Positions 23,425 to 31,611 are shown, numbered from the stretch's first letter. The stretch is 32,969 nt of DNA from DASWED01 sp036394995 (GCA_036394995.1 DASWED010000026.1:1-32969); one strand, 5' to 3'. Translations and numbers: made by a program. Notes: generated from the letters alone by a model not told the origin.

Positions 23425-24570
23425 ATGAGGGGAAACCCCGAACGTACGCGCGTCCGCACCGCGCGGGTGGCGACGGCCGCTCTCGTACTCATCGTCGTCG
23501 GCACCCTCCTCCCGGCCACCTCCTCGGCGGCTCCCTCCAAGCGCGAGCAGCGGATCGAGCACTTCAAGCAGGCCGTGGCCGAGGCCCGGGCCAAGCTCGA
23601 TGCCCTGGACGAACGGGAGAGCATCCTCGACGAGGAATACCTCCAGGCGAAGCAGGCCCTCGCGACCACCGAGGAGCGGCTGGGCATCGCCCGGGACGCC
23701 GCCTCGAAGGCCCACAGGGAGGCGCGGCTGGCCGACGAGGACCTCAGCACACGGGTCCGGGCGGCCTACGAGGGGTCCGGGTCCACGCTCGGGTCCCTCC
23801 TCGGCGCGACGTCCCTCACCGAGTTCTCCGACCGCCTCGAGTTCATGGACGAGATCGCCGCCGGCGACTCGGCGGCCGTCGCTCGCGCGAGCATGGCCCG
23901 CCAGCGTGCCGACTGGACCGGCGACGCCCTGGCCCAGGCCCTCGGGGACCGGAAGGCCGCGCTGGCCGGCGTGGTGTCCAAGCGCGCGGAGCTTCGCGAC
24001 GCGGTGGCGGCCCAGGAGGACATGCTGGGAGGGCTGGAGGAGAAGCTCCGCATCGCGCTGATCCCCCCACCGCCACCGCCCCCTCCGCCCCCTCCGCCCC
24101 CGGACCCCACGCCGACCGAGACCACCACCGGCGGCGATCCGTCTCCGGCCCCGTCCCCCACCGACGACGGTGGCGGGGATGGCGGCGGGAGCGACATCCC
24201 GGCGCCCCCCGCTCCCTCGTCCAGCGTCCAAGCGGTGCTCGACGCCGCCTACTCCGTGATCGGGACGCCATACGTGTACGCCGGGTCCACGCCCGAGGAG
24301 GGGTTCGACTGCTCGGGCTTCACGATGTGGTCGTGGGCTCACGGCGGGGTGTCGCTGCCGCACTCCTCGGCGATGCAGTACTCCGTGCTCCCCCACGTGG
24401 ACCGGTCCCAGCTCCAGCCCGGCGACCTGCTGTTCTTCTACTCGCCGATTCACCACGTGGCCATGTACGTGGGCGGCGGCAAGATGATCCACTCCCCCCA
24501 CACCGGCGGCTACGTCGAGGTCATCCCCGTGTACTGGGAGTACTACGTGGGCGCCGCCCGCCCGGGGTAG
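23425..24570 (+). CDS. secreted coiled-coil NlpC/P60 peptidoglycan hydrolase
   Basis: A 381-residue RipA-like endopeptidase expected to cut peptide stems of peptidoglycan. A signal peptide (~10-36; VATAALVLIVVGTLLPATSS, cleaved near SSAAP) is followed by coiled coils (~40-115 and 165-210; REQRIEHFKQAVAEARAKLD), a run of 13 prolines, a Thr/Pro/Gly/Asp linker, and the NlpC/P60 domain (~265-381). The catalytic Cys is C296 in FDCSGFTMWSW; the His is in PIHHVAMYVGGGKMIH. The coiled coil may hold the domain inactive or recruit division proteins, as in RipA/FtsX systems. A good promoter lies upstream and no ribosome site is seen. Confidence 0.93.
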   Translation: MRGNPERTRVRTARVATAALVLIVVGTLLPATSSAAPSKREQRIEHFKQAVAEARAKLDALDERESILDEEYLQAKQALATTEERLGIARDAASKAHREARLADEDLSTRVRAAYEGSGSTLGSLLGATSLTEFSDRLEFMDEIAAGDSAAVARASMARQRADWTGDALAQALGDRKAALAGVVSKRAELRDAVAAQEDMLGGLEEKLRIALIPPPPPPPPPPPPPDPTPTETTTGGDPSPAPSPTDDGGGDGGGSDIPAPPAPSSSVQAVLDAAYSVIGTPYVYAGSTPEEGFDCSGFTMWSWAHGGVSLPHSSAMQYSVLPHVDRSQLQPGDLLFFYSPIHHVAMYVGGGKMIHSPHTGGYVEVIPVYWEYYVGAARPG

Positions 24571-24586
24571 CTCGCCCGGCAGAACC

Positions 24587-25540
24587 TCACCCCGTTCGGG
24601 CCGCCAGCGGAACGAGGCCTTCGGCCTCGGATTCGATCTCGTCGCGGTCTTGGAGGCGGTCGAGCCATTCGAACGGGAGCTGCGCGGCTCCGATCACGGC
24701 GCCCAGGAGGGCACCGGCCACGGCCGCATTGGTGTCGGTGTCGCCGCCCAGCGCGACCACCCGGCGGAGTTCCCGTTCGAACACCTCGGGCGTGAGGGTG
24801 CGCCGATCGACGGCCCGGGCCAGGGTCTGGAGGCCGAGGCCGGCGGTGAACAGGCAGAATCCCTGGTCGGGGCCGTCCACGGGGCGGATGGTCCCGGCGG
24901 CTCCTGCCAGGAACTCGAGCTCCTCGCCGCCGTCGCGGTCGAGGACCGCTCCGAGCCCCCCCTCCAGCGCCCGTTCCGGTGACTCCCCGGCCACCAGCGC
25001 CGCCGTGGCGAGCGTCACCGCCAGCACCGCGGTCCGGCACCGGCCGTCGTGGTGCGTGACGCCGGACAGCCGCGGCGCCGCATCGAGCAGCGCCCCGCGC
25101 CGCCCCGCGTAGGCAGCCCCGAGCGGCGCGCAGTACATCACGGAGCCGTTCCCCGCGGAGACCTCCGGCCCACGCTCCTCCCACACGGCCCGGGCCGCCT
25201 CCTCCGCGGGGACTCCGGCGGCCACGCGCGAGAGGACCCGGCGGGTCAGCGATCCCACGTCGGGGGGATCCGACCGGAACCACTCGAGGTGCCGGGCCAC
25301 CAGGTCCTCGGTGTCCAGCTCCCCGCGGTCGGCCAGGCTCCGCACCAGGCTGAGGGCCATCGCCGTGTCGTCGGTGGTCGAGCCCGGCGGCATGTCCCGC
25401 CACGGCAGCTCGAGCGCCGGGATCGGCGAGGGAACCTCGTGGGCCCGCCGGAACTCGAACGGCGCCCCCAGCGCGTCCCCGAGGGCCAGCCCCAGGACGC
25501 ACCCCACCACCCGATCGCGAGCGTCCTCGGGACCGCTCAA
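24587..25540 (-). CDS. ADP-ribosylglycohydrolase family protein
   Basis: A 317-residue DraG-like hydrolase that removes ADP-ribose from proteins or small molecules using two magnesium ions. The metal ligands are visible in GSTTDDTAMALS (~53-64) and GGDTDTNAAVAGALLGA near the C-terminus. GCVLGLALGDALGAPFEF at the N-terminus and GNGSVMYCAPLGAAY in the middle are also typical. The TTG start at 25540 gives the normal N-terminus (MSGPEDARDRVVGCVLG). No partner ADP-ribosyltransferase gene is in the window. It is convergent with the NlpC/P60 gene, leaving 16 nt, and divergent from vapB. Confidence 0.92.
   Translation of the reverse strand: MSGPEDARDRVVGCVLGLALGDALGAPFEFRRAHEVPSPIPALELPWRDMPPGSTTDDTAMALSLVRSLADRGELDTEDLVARHLEWFRSDPPDVGSLTRRVLSRVAAGVPAEEAARAVWEERGPEVSAGNGSVMYCAPLGAAYAGRRGALLDAAPRLSGVTHHDGRCRTAVLAVTLATAALVAGESPERALEGGLGAVLDRDGGEELEFLAGAAGTIRPVDGPDQGFCLFTAGLGLQTLARAVDRRTLTPEVFERELRRVVALGGDTDTNAAVAGALLGAVIGAAQLPFEWLDRLQDRDEIESEAEGLVPLAARTG
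24613..24629 (+). terminator. hairpin downstream of the NlpC/P60 gene, inside the 3' end of the opposing gene
   Basis: CGAGGCC (24613-24619), loop TTC, GGCCTCG (24623-24629): a perfect 7-bp stem 43 nt beyond the NlpC stop. It is also coding (near the ADP-ribosylglycohydrolase C-terminus), so it may be incidental. No T-run. Confidence 0.3.
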
Positions 25541-25619
25541 TTCGTCACGCCGCCGCGCGTCACTCCAGTTCCCGCTCCTGCATGACGTCGGCCTCCGGGC
25601 TGGGTGCCATCGACCAGCA

Positions 25620-25645
25620 TATATACTCCGGGATGAGGAGATATA
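25620..25645 (+). promoter_or_regulatory. vapBC promoter/operator with imperfect inverted repeat
   Basis: TATACT at 25622-25627 is a near-consensus -10. It is part of an A+T-rich imperfect inverted repeat, TATATACTCC (25620-25629) against GGAGATATA (25637-25645), standing out in very GC-rich DNA. This is a natural site for autorepression by the ribbon-helix-helix antitoxin. No -35 is recognisable. Confidence 0.5.
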
Positions 25646-25658
25646 CGCGGAGGAACCG

Positions 25659-25877
25659 GTGACGAAGCGCCTGGTGGAGATCGAGGACGGCCTGCTGCGG
25701 AAGGCCGGTCAGGCCCTTGGGACGGGGACGATCCGGGAGACGGTGACCACGGCGCTCGAGCTCGCCGTGAGGAGCAGCGAGCGTCGCACGCGCCTCGATG
25801 ACGCCGCGCTCCGCCGATTCGCGTCCGCCGCCGAGCAGCTCGACGACGAGGACGTGATGGGTGCCGCGTGGCGCTGA
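25659..25877 (+). CDS. VapB-type antitoxin
   Basis: A 72-residue protein with a ribbon-helix-helix-like N-terminus: TKRLVEIEDGLLRKAGQALG, then IRETVTTALELAVR, followed by an acidic toxin-binding tail (AAEQLDDEDVMGAAWR). GTG start after GGAGGA at good spacing. The last 10 nt overlap the toxin gene. The family binds its PIN partner and represses its own promoter; an inverted repeat lies just upstream. Assignment is from pattern and pairing. Confidence 0.85.
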   Translation: MTKRLVEIEDGLLRKAGQALGTGTIRETVTTALELAVRSSERRTRLDDAALRRFASAAEQLDDEDVMGAAWR

Positions 25878-26296
25878 GCCCGGCCACCTGGCTCGTCCAC
25901 AAGTCCGTCCTCGCGCGATTGCGGCTCCCGGAGGTCCGCCACGAGATCCTTCCTCGGGTCCGGGCGGGCCTGATCGCCATCACGATCCTGACCGAGCTGG
26001 AGGTCGGCTTCTCGGCCCGTTCGACCAGGGACTACACCACGACTCGGCGCACCCTGCTGGACTACCTGATCCCGGTCATGATCTCGCCCAGGGCAGAGCA
26101 GCGAGCTCGTGAGGTGCAGGCCGCCCTGGTGCGTCGCGGGCATCACCGCGCCGTGAGCATCCCCGACCTGTTCCTCGCCGCCGTCGCGGAGGTCGAGCAC
26201 CTGACGGTCCTCCATTACGACGCCGACTTCGAGCTCGTCGCAGGAGTCACAGGGCAGCCCACCGAGTGGGTGGTCCCGCGCGGAACCATCGACTGA
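25868..26296 (+). CDS. VapC-type PIN domain toxin with altered first catalytic residue
   Basis: A 142-residue PIN domain protein. The family normally opens with an Asp in a V-D-x-S context; here it reads WLVH11KSVLARL, so the first metal-binding Asp is His (CAC instead of GAC, one base). The other acidic positions look intact: ITILTELEVGFSARS, then SIPDLFLAAVAEVEHL and LHYDADFELV. The GTG at 25868 overlaps vapB by 10 nt. PIN toxins cut RNA (tRNA or rRNA) with Mg or Mn ions held by these acids. The His may weaken or abolish activity, or the locus may be drifting. Confidence 0.85.
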   Translation: MALSPATWLVHKSVLARLRLPEVRHEILPRVRAGLIAITILTELEVGFSARSTRDYTTTRRTLLDYLIPVMISPRAEQRAREVQAALVRRGHHRAVSIPDLFLAAVAEVEHLTVLHYDADFELVAGVTGQPTEWVVPRGTID

Positions 26297-26394
26297 GTGC
26301 ACCGGAACGCGGGTTCCTGGCCGTCGGGATACAGAGTGTCCGGGATTCTCCCCGGCCGTCACCCGGGGCGTCGTGGCCGAGTCCGTGCGAACGC

Positions 26395-26425
26395 TTGGTC
26401 ACCGCGGCAACCGGCTGTGTACCCT
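26395..26425 (+). promoter_or_regulatory. possible promoter of rpsD with very short leader
   Basis: TACCCT (26420-26425) ends 10 nt before the ATG at 26436, with TTGGTC (26395-26400) at a rather long 19-nt spacing. No ribosome site precedes the ATG, so the transcript would be leaderless or nearly so. The rest of 26297-26394 shows nothing definite. Confidence 0.35.
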
Positions 26426-26435
26426 GTACTGGCTC

Positions 26436-27038
26436 ATGCAGAAGATCGGACCTCGACACAAGATGTGCCGGCGTGTTGGCGCGCCGGTATGCGGCCGGCC
26501 CAATTGCCCGTCCGGCAAGCGGCCCTATCCACCGGGCCAGCATGGCCGTGGGCGCAAGCGGCTCACCGAGTACCAGATGCGCCTGGTGGAGAAGCAGAAG
26601 CTCCGCGCGATCTACGGCGTCGGCGAGCGCCAGTTCCGCCGGTACTTCGACCGGGCCACGCGCCGCAAGGGCGTGACCGGCGAGGAGCTCATCCGCCAGC
26701 TCGAGACCCGACTCGACGCCGTGTGCCTCCGGCTGGGGTTCGCGCTCACCATGCGCCAGGCCCGCCAGCTGGTCAGCCACGGCCACGTGAAGGTGGACGG
26801 CCGCCGGATCAACGTCCCGTCGGCCCAGGTGAAGCCGGGCCAGACCGTCGAGCTCTCGGACAAGGCCCGGAACTTCGTGTTCGTCCGGGAGGCCGTCGAG
26901 CTCGCCCCCGATCCCCCCGCCTATCTGTACCGCAACACCGGCGAGCTGGCGGGGACCATGTCCCACCTCCCCGACCGCGCCGAGGTGCCGCTCCCGGTCG
27001 AGGTGGACGAGCGGCTCATCGTCGAGTTCTACTCGTAG
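26436..27038 (+). CDS. rpsD: 30S ribosomal protein S4
   Basis: Primary 16S rRNA-binding protein that starts small-subunit assembly. The 200-residue product has RPYPPGQHGRGRKRLTEYQM, RQFRRYFDRATR, and the S4 domain RLDAVCLRLGFALTMRQARQ, then LVSHGHVKVDGRRINVPS. The N-terminal zinc-site region reads GPRH8KMC11RRVGAPVC19GRPNC24, so the four-Cys site of C+ S4 proteins appears here as His-Cys-Cys-Cys with a shorter inner loop. It stands alone, not in the alpha operon with rpsM-rpsK-rpoA; this happens in several actinobacterial groups. Confidence 0.95.
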   Translation: MQKIGPRHKMCRRVGAPVCGRPNCPSGKRPYPPGQHGRGRKRLTEYQMRLVEKQKLRAIYGVGERQFRRYFDRATRRKGVTGEELIRQLETRLDAVCLRLGFALTMRQARQLVSHGHVKVDGRRINVPSAQVKPGQTVELSDKARNFVFVREAVELAPDPPAYLYRNTGELAGTMSHLPDRAEVPLPVEVDERLIVEFYS

Positions 27039-27097
27039 CCTCGGTCCCCGGCCGACCTCCCACCGCCCCCGATTCGCGCCGACCGGCTCAGCCTCCC

Positions 27098-27103
27098 TAG
27101 GAT
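27098..27103 (+). promoter_or_regulatory. -10 element close to the glucan phosphorylase start
   Basis: TAGGAT ends 9 nt before the ATG at 27113. No ribosome site intervenes and no -35 is recognisable, which fits a leaderless or near-leaderless mRNA. Confidence 0.45.
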
Positions 27104-27112
27104 TGCCGCCTC

Positions 27113-29248
27113 ATGACGTTTGCCGGAGCGGCCGACATCGAACGCGCCGCGAGGGGGTTGGCCGCCAGGCTGCCGGATCCGCTCGCGCCGCTGGCGCGCG
27201 TCGCCTACAACTACGGGTGGTCCTGGCACGACGACGGCCCCCGGCTGTTCCGGGAGCTCGACGCCGAGCTCATGGAGCAGGTCCGCGACAACCCGCTCCG
27301 GGTGCTGCAGGAAGCTCCCCTGGAGGCCCTGGAACGAGCGGCCGGCGACCCGGCGTTCGTCGAACGGGCCGAGGCGCTCGAACGGGCCATCCGCGAGGAG
27401 ACCGAGGCGCCATTCCTGGACGGCCCGGTGCACCCGGATCGGCCGGTGGCGTTCCTGTGCGCGGAGTTCGGGATCCACCGGTCGCTGCCGCTGTACTCCG
27501 GCGGCCTCGGCGTGCTGGCCGGGGACATCCTGAAGGCGTCCTCGGACCTGCGGATCCCGTTCGTCGGCGTGGGCCTGATGTACGCCCAGGGCTACTTCCA
27601 CCAGCGCCTGGATCCCGCGGGATGGCAGCACGACTACTGGATCCCGTCCGACCCCTCCCGGTTCCCCGGGGCGCTCGTGACCGGATCGGAGGGCGCCCCG
27701 GTCGTGCTCTCGGTCCCCATCCGGGGGCGGGACGTGAAGATCCAGGTCTGGCGCATCGACGTGGGGCGGGTCCCGCTGTACCTGCTGGACGCGAACTGCC
27801 CGGAGAACAGCGTCGTGGACCGCTGGATCACCGGGCGCCTGTACACCGGCGACCAGGGGACGCGGCTCGCGCAGTACGCGCTGCTGGGGATGGGCGGGGT
27901 CCGCGCGCTCCTGGCCCTCGGGATCGAGCCCGGCGTGGTGCACCTCAACGAGGGGCACGCGTCGATGGCCGCCCTGGAGCTGGCGAGGCAGGGGGTCGCG
28001 GCCGGCCGGTCGTTCACGGACGCCGTGGCGTCGGCCCGCTCCCGCACGGTGTTCACCACGCACACGCCGGTGGCGGCGGGAAACGAGACCTTCGCCCCGG
28101 CGGAGATGCTGGAGGTCATGGGGTCGCTCCCCGGCGATCTGGGCGTGGACTCGAACGAGGTGCTGGGGCTGGGCCGGAACGACGGCCTCGGCGACATCGG
28201 GATCACCATCCTGGGGCTCCGCCTGTCGCGGGCGGCGAACGGCGTGAGCGAGCGCCACGGGCACGTGGCCCGGACCATGTGGTCGCCGCTGTACCCTGAC
28301 GTTGCCGAGAACGACGTCCCGATCGGGCACGTGACGAACGGCGTGCACGTGCCGAGCTGGGTGGCGCCGCCCATGCGCGAGCTGCTGCAGCGTCATCTCG
28401 GCAACCGGTGGCTGGAGCATCCCTCGGACGAGGAGGCCTGGGCGGGTGTGGCCTCGATCCCCGACGAGGAGATCTGGGAGGTTCGGCAACGCCTCCGGCG
28501 GGAGTTCGTGGCGTGGCTGCGGGAACGCGCCACGGCGGACCGGCTGGCCCGGGAGGAACCGGCCAGCTACGTGCAGGCGGCGGCGACGGCGTTCGATCCG
28601 GAGGCGCTGACGATCGGCTTCGCCCGCCGGGTGGCCGGGTACAAGCGCCTCACGCTCCTGATCAACGACCCGGAGCGGGTGATGGGCCTGCTGTCGGCGA
28701 ACCTGGAGGCGGTGCAGGTGGTGCTGGCCGGCAAGGCCCACCCCCGCGACGAGAACGCGAAGCGCAAGCTCCAGGCCCTGTTCGAGCTGAAGTGGGCGCC
28801 CAGGATCGCGAGTCGTGTGGCGTATCTCGAGGACTACGACATCGGCGTGGCCGGCCAGATGGTGGCGGGTTGCGACGTCTGGGTGAACCTGCCCCGCCCG
28901 CCGCTCGAGGCCAGCGGGACCAGCGGGATGAAGTCCGCGCTGAACGGGGGCCTGAACGTCTCCATCCTGGACGGCTGGTGGGAGGAGGCGTGGACGCCGG
29001 ACGACCCGAACGGGTGGGGGATCTCATCCGACGCGTCCGCGGACCCCGAGCTCCAGGACCGCCGCGACGCCATGGCCTTCTACGACGCCATGGAGAAGGA
29101 GGTCCTCCCCACGTTCTACGACCGCGACTCCGACGGCATCCCCCGAGCCTGGGTCCACCGGGTGAAGCGCAGCCTCACGACGAACGGCCCCCGCTTCAGC
29201 GCCACCAGGATGATGGAGGACTACCTCCGAACGACGTACTCGAGCTGA
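27113..29248 (+). CDS. glgP: alpha-glucan (glycogen/maltodextrin) phosphorylase
   Basis: A 711-residue GT35 enzyme that releases glucose-1-phosphate from alpha-1,4-glucan. An N-terminal DUF3417-like region (~15-90; ARVAYNYGWSWHDDGPRLF) precedes the catalytic part: FLCAEFGIHRSLPLYSGGLG, VHLNEGHASMAALEL, THTPVAAGNETF, THVTNGVHVPSW-like GHVTNGVHVPSWVAP, FARRVAGYKRL, and the cofactor segment EASGTSGMKSALNGGLN with the PLP-binding Lys. The ending NGGLNVSILDGWWEEAW is typical of the bacterial alpha-glucan family. Shorter than mycobacterial GlgP (about 860 residues). No other glycogen genes are nearby. Confidence 0.93.
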   Translation: MTFAGAADIERAARGLAARLPDPLAPLARVAYNYGWSWHDDGPRLFRELDAELMEQVRDNPLRVLQEAPLEALERAAGDPAFVERAEALERAIREETEAPFLDGPVHPDRPVAFLCAEFGIHRSLPLYSGGLGVLAGDILKASSDLRIPFVGVGLMYAQGYFHQRLDPAGWQHDYWIPSDPSRFPGALVTGSEGAPVVLSVPIRGRDVKIQVWRIDVGRVPLYLLDANCPENSVVDRWITGRLYTGDQGTRLAQYALLGMGGVRALLALGIEPGVVHLNEGHASMAALELARQGVAAGRSFTDAVASARSRTVFTTHTPVAAGNETFAPAEMLEVMGSLPGDLGVDSNEVLGLGRNDGLGDIGITILGLRLSRAANGVSERHGHVARTMWSPLYPDVAENDVPIGHVTNGVHVPSWVAPPMRELLQRHLGNRWLEHPSDEEAWAGVASIPDEEIWEVRQRLRREFVAWLRERATADRLAREEPASYVQAAATAFDPEALTIGFARRVAGYKRLTLLINDPERVMGLLSANLEAVQVVLAGKAHPRDENAKRKLQALFELKWAPRIASRVAYLEDYDIGVAGQMVAGCDVWVNLPRPPLEASGTSGMKSALNGGLNVSILDGWWEEAWTPDDPNGWGISSDASADPELQDRRDAMAFYDAMEKEVLPTFYDRDSDGIPRAWVHRVKRSLTTNGPRFSATRMMEDYLRTTYSS

Positions 29249-29304
29249 CGCACGCCGGGGCCCGTGGGTCGAACATCGGATGTCGAACCGGCCGCGTCCG
29301 GGAT

Positions 29305-31611
29305 CTACAGGACCCAGACTTGGAGATCGCCCGTCCCGATGGCCTGCAAACTGCGAGCAGGCATCTTGAACGAGTCCTTCGGCCCGAAGGAGTTGAGGGC
29401 CCTGGGCTGATCCCTGGCCTGATCGATCCCCCACAGCGTGCCCGAACCGTCCGTCGTCAGCGCGGTGACAAGCGTGGCAGCCGTGCCGGGTGACGTCGGG
29501 ACCACCTCGTTCGTCGAAGGATCGATCTCGACGATGCCCGACGTCCCGGTGACCCACACGACGCTTCTCGAGGCGGGCCGTTCGTCGGCCACGGCGATGT
29601 CGAAGAGGATTCCCCCGACCTCGATCGGGTCTCCGACGACCTCATTCGTCTTCGGGTCGATTCGCCAGACCCGGCCGTTCGCGGCGTCCAGGACCCACAC
29701 GCCCTCCGCTCCCACCGCGACGGCGGTCAGGTCGGACCGGCCGCCGGGAGCCGGCACCCGTATCGGGACCACGCCGTTGGGCCCGCTCACCCTCCACACG
29801 ATCGGCTGCGTCCCGTCGGTCACCCAGGTGGATGCGATCCCGACCGCCACGGCGGCCGGGGAGGAATCCCCCTCGGGTCCCCGGAGGGAGGTCCGCCTCA
29901 CGATGTGTCCGGTCCTCGGATCGATCACGACGAGCTGCCGATCGGCCAGCAGCCAGACATTCCCCCGCCCGAACGCGATGGAGTGGATGCCACGCGGAGT
30001 CCCTCCGACCCGGATCACTCGGATCACCGACCCCGTGTCCTCGTCGAGCTGGACCACGTTCGCGTCCTTCGCGCCGTGCAGTCGATCCGAGGCGATCCAG
30101 GCCGACCCGGCCCCCGCGGTCACCGCGCATGTGCACCCACCGTGCCCGCCGATGTCGAACGACGCCGTCAGGTGCGAGTGCAGATCGAGGCGGGTGATCT
30201 GGCCGATGCTCATGAACGCGGCCTCTCCCGTCCCGTCGGCGACGTGCCGTCTGGACGCGACCACGATCACCGCCGTCGTCGCGACGAGGAGTGCCACGAG
30301 GAGGCCGAGCGCCACCCGCCATGACCGCACCCATCGCCCGGGACCTCGTCCGGAGGCCACCGCGCCGGTGCGCTCCTGGCCGGCGTCGGGGACCACCGTG
30401 CCGGTGCGCTCCTGGCCGGCGTCGGGGACCACCGTGCCGGTCCCTGGTGCCGCCGGGGCGGCGACCGGCCCGGCAGGGGCCTGGACGTCGAAGATCTGCC
30501 CGTCGGGCGAACGCAGGTACAGCACGGGGATCGCCCACTCCACGTCGTTCCCCTGCGCCATGGTGGCCTTCCGGGCTTCGGCCAGCGCCGCGTCCAACGG
30601 GTAGCCGTCAGCGAGCGCTCCGTAGAACTCCCCGGTGAGCGTGATGGCCGCCTCATCCGTGATCTCGAACTGCATCGCGATCACCGAGGGGACGCCCTGC
30701 AGGACGAGGCTCTGCGCCACTCCCGCGAAGGGGTCCGTTCGGGACGTCCTCGCTCCCTCGCACGCGTTGAGCACCGCGAGGCGGAGCGGCGCATGGTCGT
30801 GCAGCAGCGCCCCGAGGAACTGCCCGCTCACGGTCTTCCTGTGTCCCTCCTGGTCCTCGAGCAGCAGGACGCCGTCCTGGGAGCCGGGGTCGAACCCTCC
30901 GTGACCGATGAAATGGAAGACGTGGTACTCGCCTCGCCGAAGCCTCCGCTGGAGCTCCGGGAGCGTGGCTTCATCCATCCGCTCGAGCGCGAGCTGTCCT
31001 CGCGCCTCGAGCTGACCCGCAGCCTGTCGCAGATTCGCCCACTCCCGTTCCACGTCGAGGGTCACCGCGTCGTCGGGATTGGAGATCATCACCAGGACGC
31101 GGAGCGGAGGCTGGACGCTCAGGGGACGGACGGGCTCGGGGAGGTCCAAATAGCGGACGATCGGGGTCTGCGCCGAGAGGACGAGGAACTGCTTGCGCGA
31201 ACGGTTGTAGAGGAACTCCCACGGGAGGTCGGCGAGCTCCGGGACATCCGAGAGACGGAGCCTGATGCGCAGTCCGGACTGCGCGCGGCCGGCTTCGTCG
31301 AGACTGCTCCTCAGGCACCCCGCCAGGTCCCCGGCGAACACCGAGTCATACAGGCGCCCGCCGAAGTCCTTCGCCGCCTCCATGGCGGGCGACTCGATGC
31401 CCCGGACGGTCCCCCGCGACCTGCCCATTCGCAGCACGAACAGCTCGAGGTCCGTGTCCGAGAAGGGGATGGCGAACTCGCCCGAGACCTCACCCGCGGG
31501 GGAGTCCAGGACGCGCGCCCGGTACCGGTCGCCCGCACGTTCGATCAGGAGATCGAAATCGAGGTAGCTCAGGCCGCGCATCCCGACACTCCCGTTCGTG
31601 GCGGGCCGCAT
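29305..31611 (-). CDS. CHAT-domain protease fused through a membrane helix to an extracytoplasmic beta-propeller
   Basis: A 768-residue protein in three parts. Residues ~15-375 are a cytoplasmic CHAT (caspase-like) module with its usual N-terminal extension (YLDFDLLIERAGDRYRARVL); the dyad is H237 in HFIGHGGFD and C284 in LNACEGAR, and EFYGALADGYPLDAALAEAR follows. A Pro/Ala/Gly linker carries two identical 12-residue repeats (GTVVPDAGQERT). One membrane helix (~433-452; VALGLLVALLVATTAVIVVA) leads to a C-terminal propeller (~470-768) of the NHL/virginiamycin-lyase type, with blades like GIHSIAFGRGNVWLLADRQL and DLTAVAVGAEGVWVLDAANG. Start is ATG 31611 (GGGAG 7 nt before) or ATG 31581 (also GGGAG at 7 nt). 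CHAT proteases act by proteolysis in signalling and defence; the target is unknown. Confidence 0.88.
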   Translation of the reverse strand: MRPATNGSVGMRGLSYLDFDLLIERAGDRYRARVLDSPAGEVSGEFAIPFSDTDLELFVLRMGRSRGTVRGIESPAMEAAKDFGGRLYDSVFAGDLAGCLRSSLDEAGRAQSGLRIRLRLSDVPELADLPWEFLYNRSRKQFLVLSAQTPIVRYLDLPEPVRPLSVQPPLRVLVMISNPDDAVTLDVEREWANLRQAAGQLEARGQLALERMDEATLPELQRRLRRGEYHVFHFIGHGGFDPGSQDGVLLLEDQEGHRKTVSGQFLGALLHDHAPLRLAVLNACEGARTSRTDPFAGVAQSLVLQGVPSVIAMQFEITDEAAITLTGEFYGALADGYPLDAALAEARKATMAQGNDVEWAIPVLYLRSPDGQIFDVQAPAGPVAAPAAPGTGTVVPDAGQERTGTVVPDAGQERTGAVASGRGPGRWVRSWRVALGLLVALLVATTAVIVVASRRHVADGTGEAAFMSIGQITRLDLHSHLTASFDIGGHGGCTCAVTAGAGSAWIASDRLHGAKDANVVQLDEDTGSVIRVIRVGGTPRGIHSIAFGRGNVWLLADRQLVVIDPRTGHIVRRTSLRGPEGDSSPAAVAVGIASTWVTDGTQPIVWRVSGPNGVVPIRVPAPGGRSDLTAVAVGAEGVWVLDAANGRVWRIDPKTNEVVGDPIEVGGILFDIAVADERPASRSVVWVTGTSGIVEIDPSTNEVVPTSPGTAATLVTALTTDGSGTLWGIDQARDQPRALNSFGPKDSFKMPARSLQAIGTGDLQVWVL
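30364..30441 (-). repeat. 36-bp tandem repeat in the CHAT protein linker
   Basis: Two identical 36-bp units (30364-30399 and 30400-30435) followed by six bases of a third. They encode the two GTVVPDAGQERT copies just before the membrane helix. Identity at the DNA level implies recent duplication or slippage. Confidence 0.9.

Noticed and set aside
29262..29287. Inverted repeat around TCGAACATCGGATGTCGAA after glgP as a terminator
   Set aside because: Only four contiguous pairs (ACAT/ATGT) form and no T-run follows.
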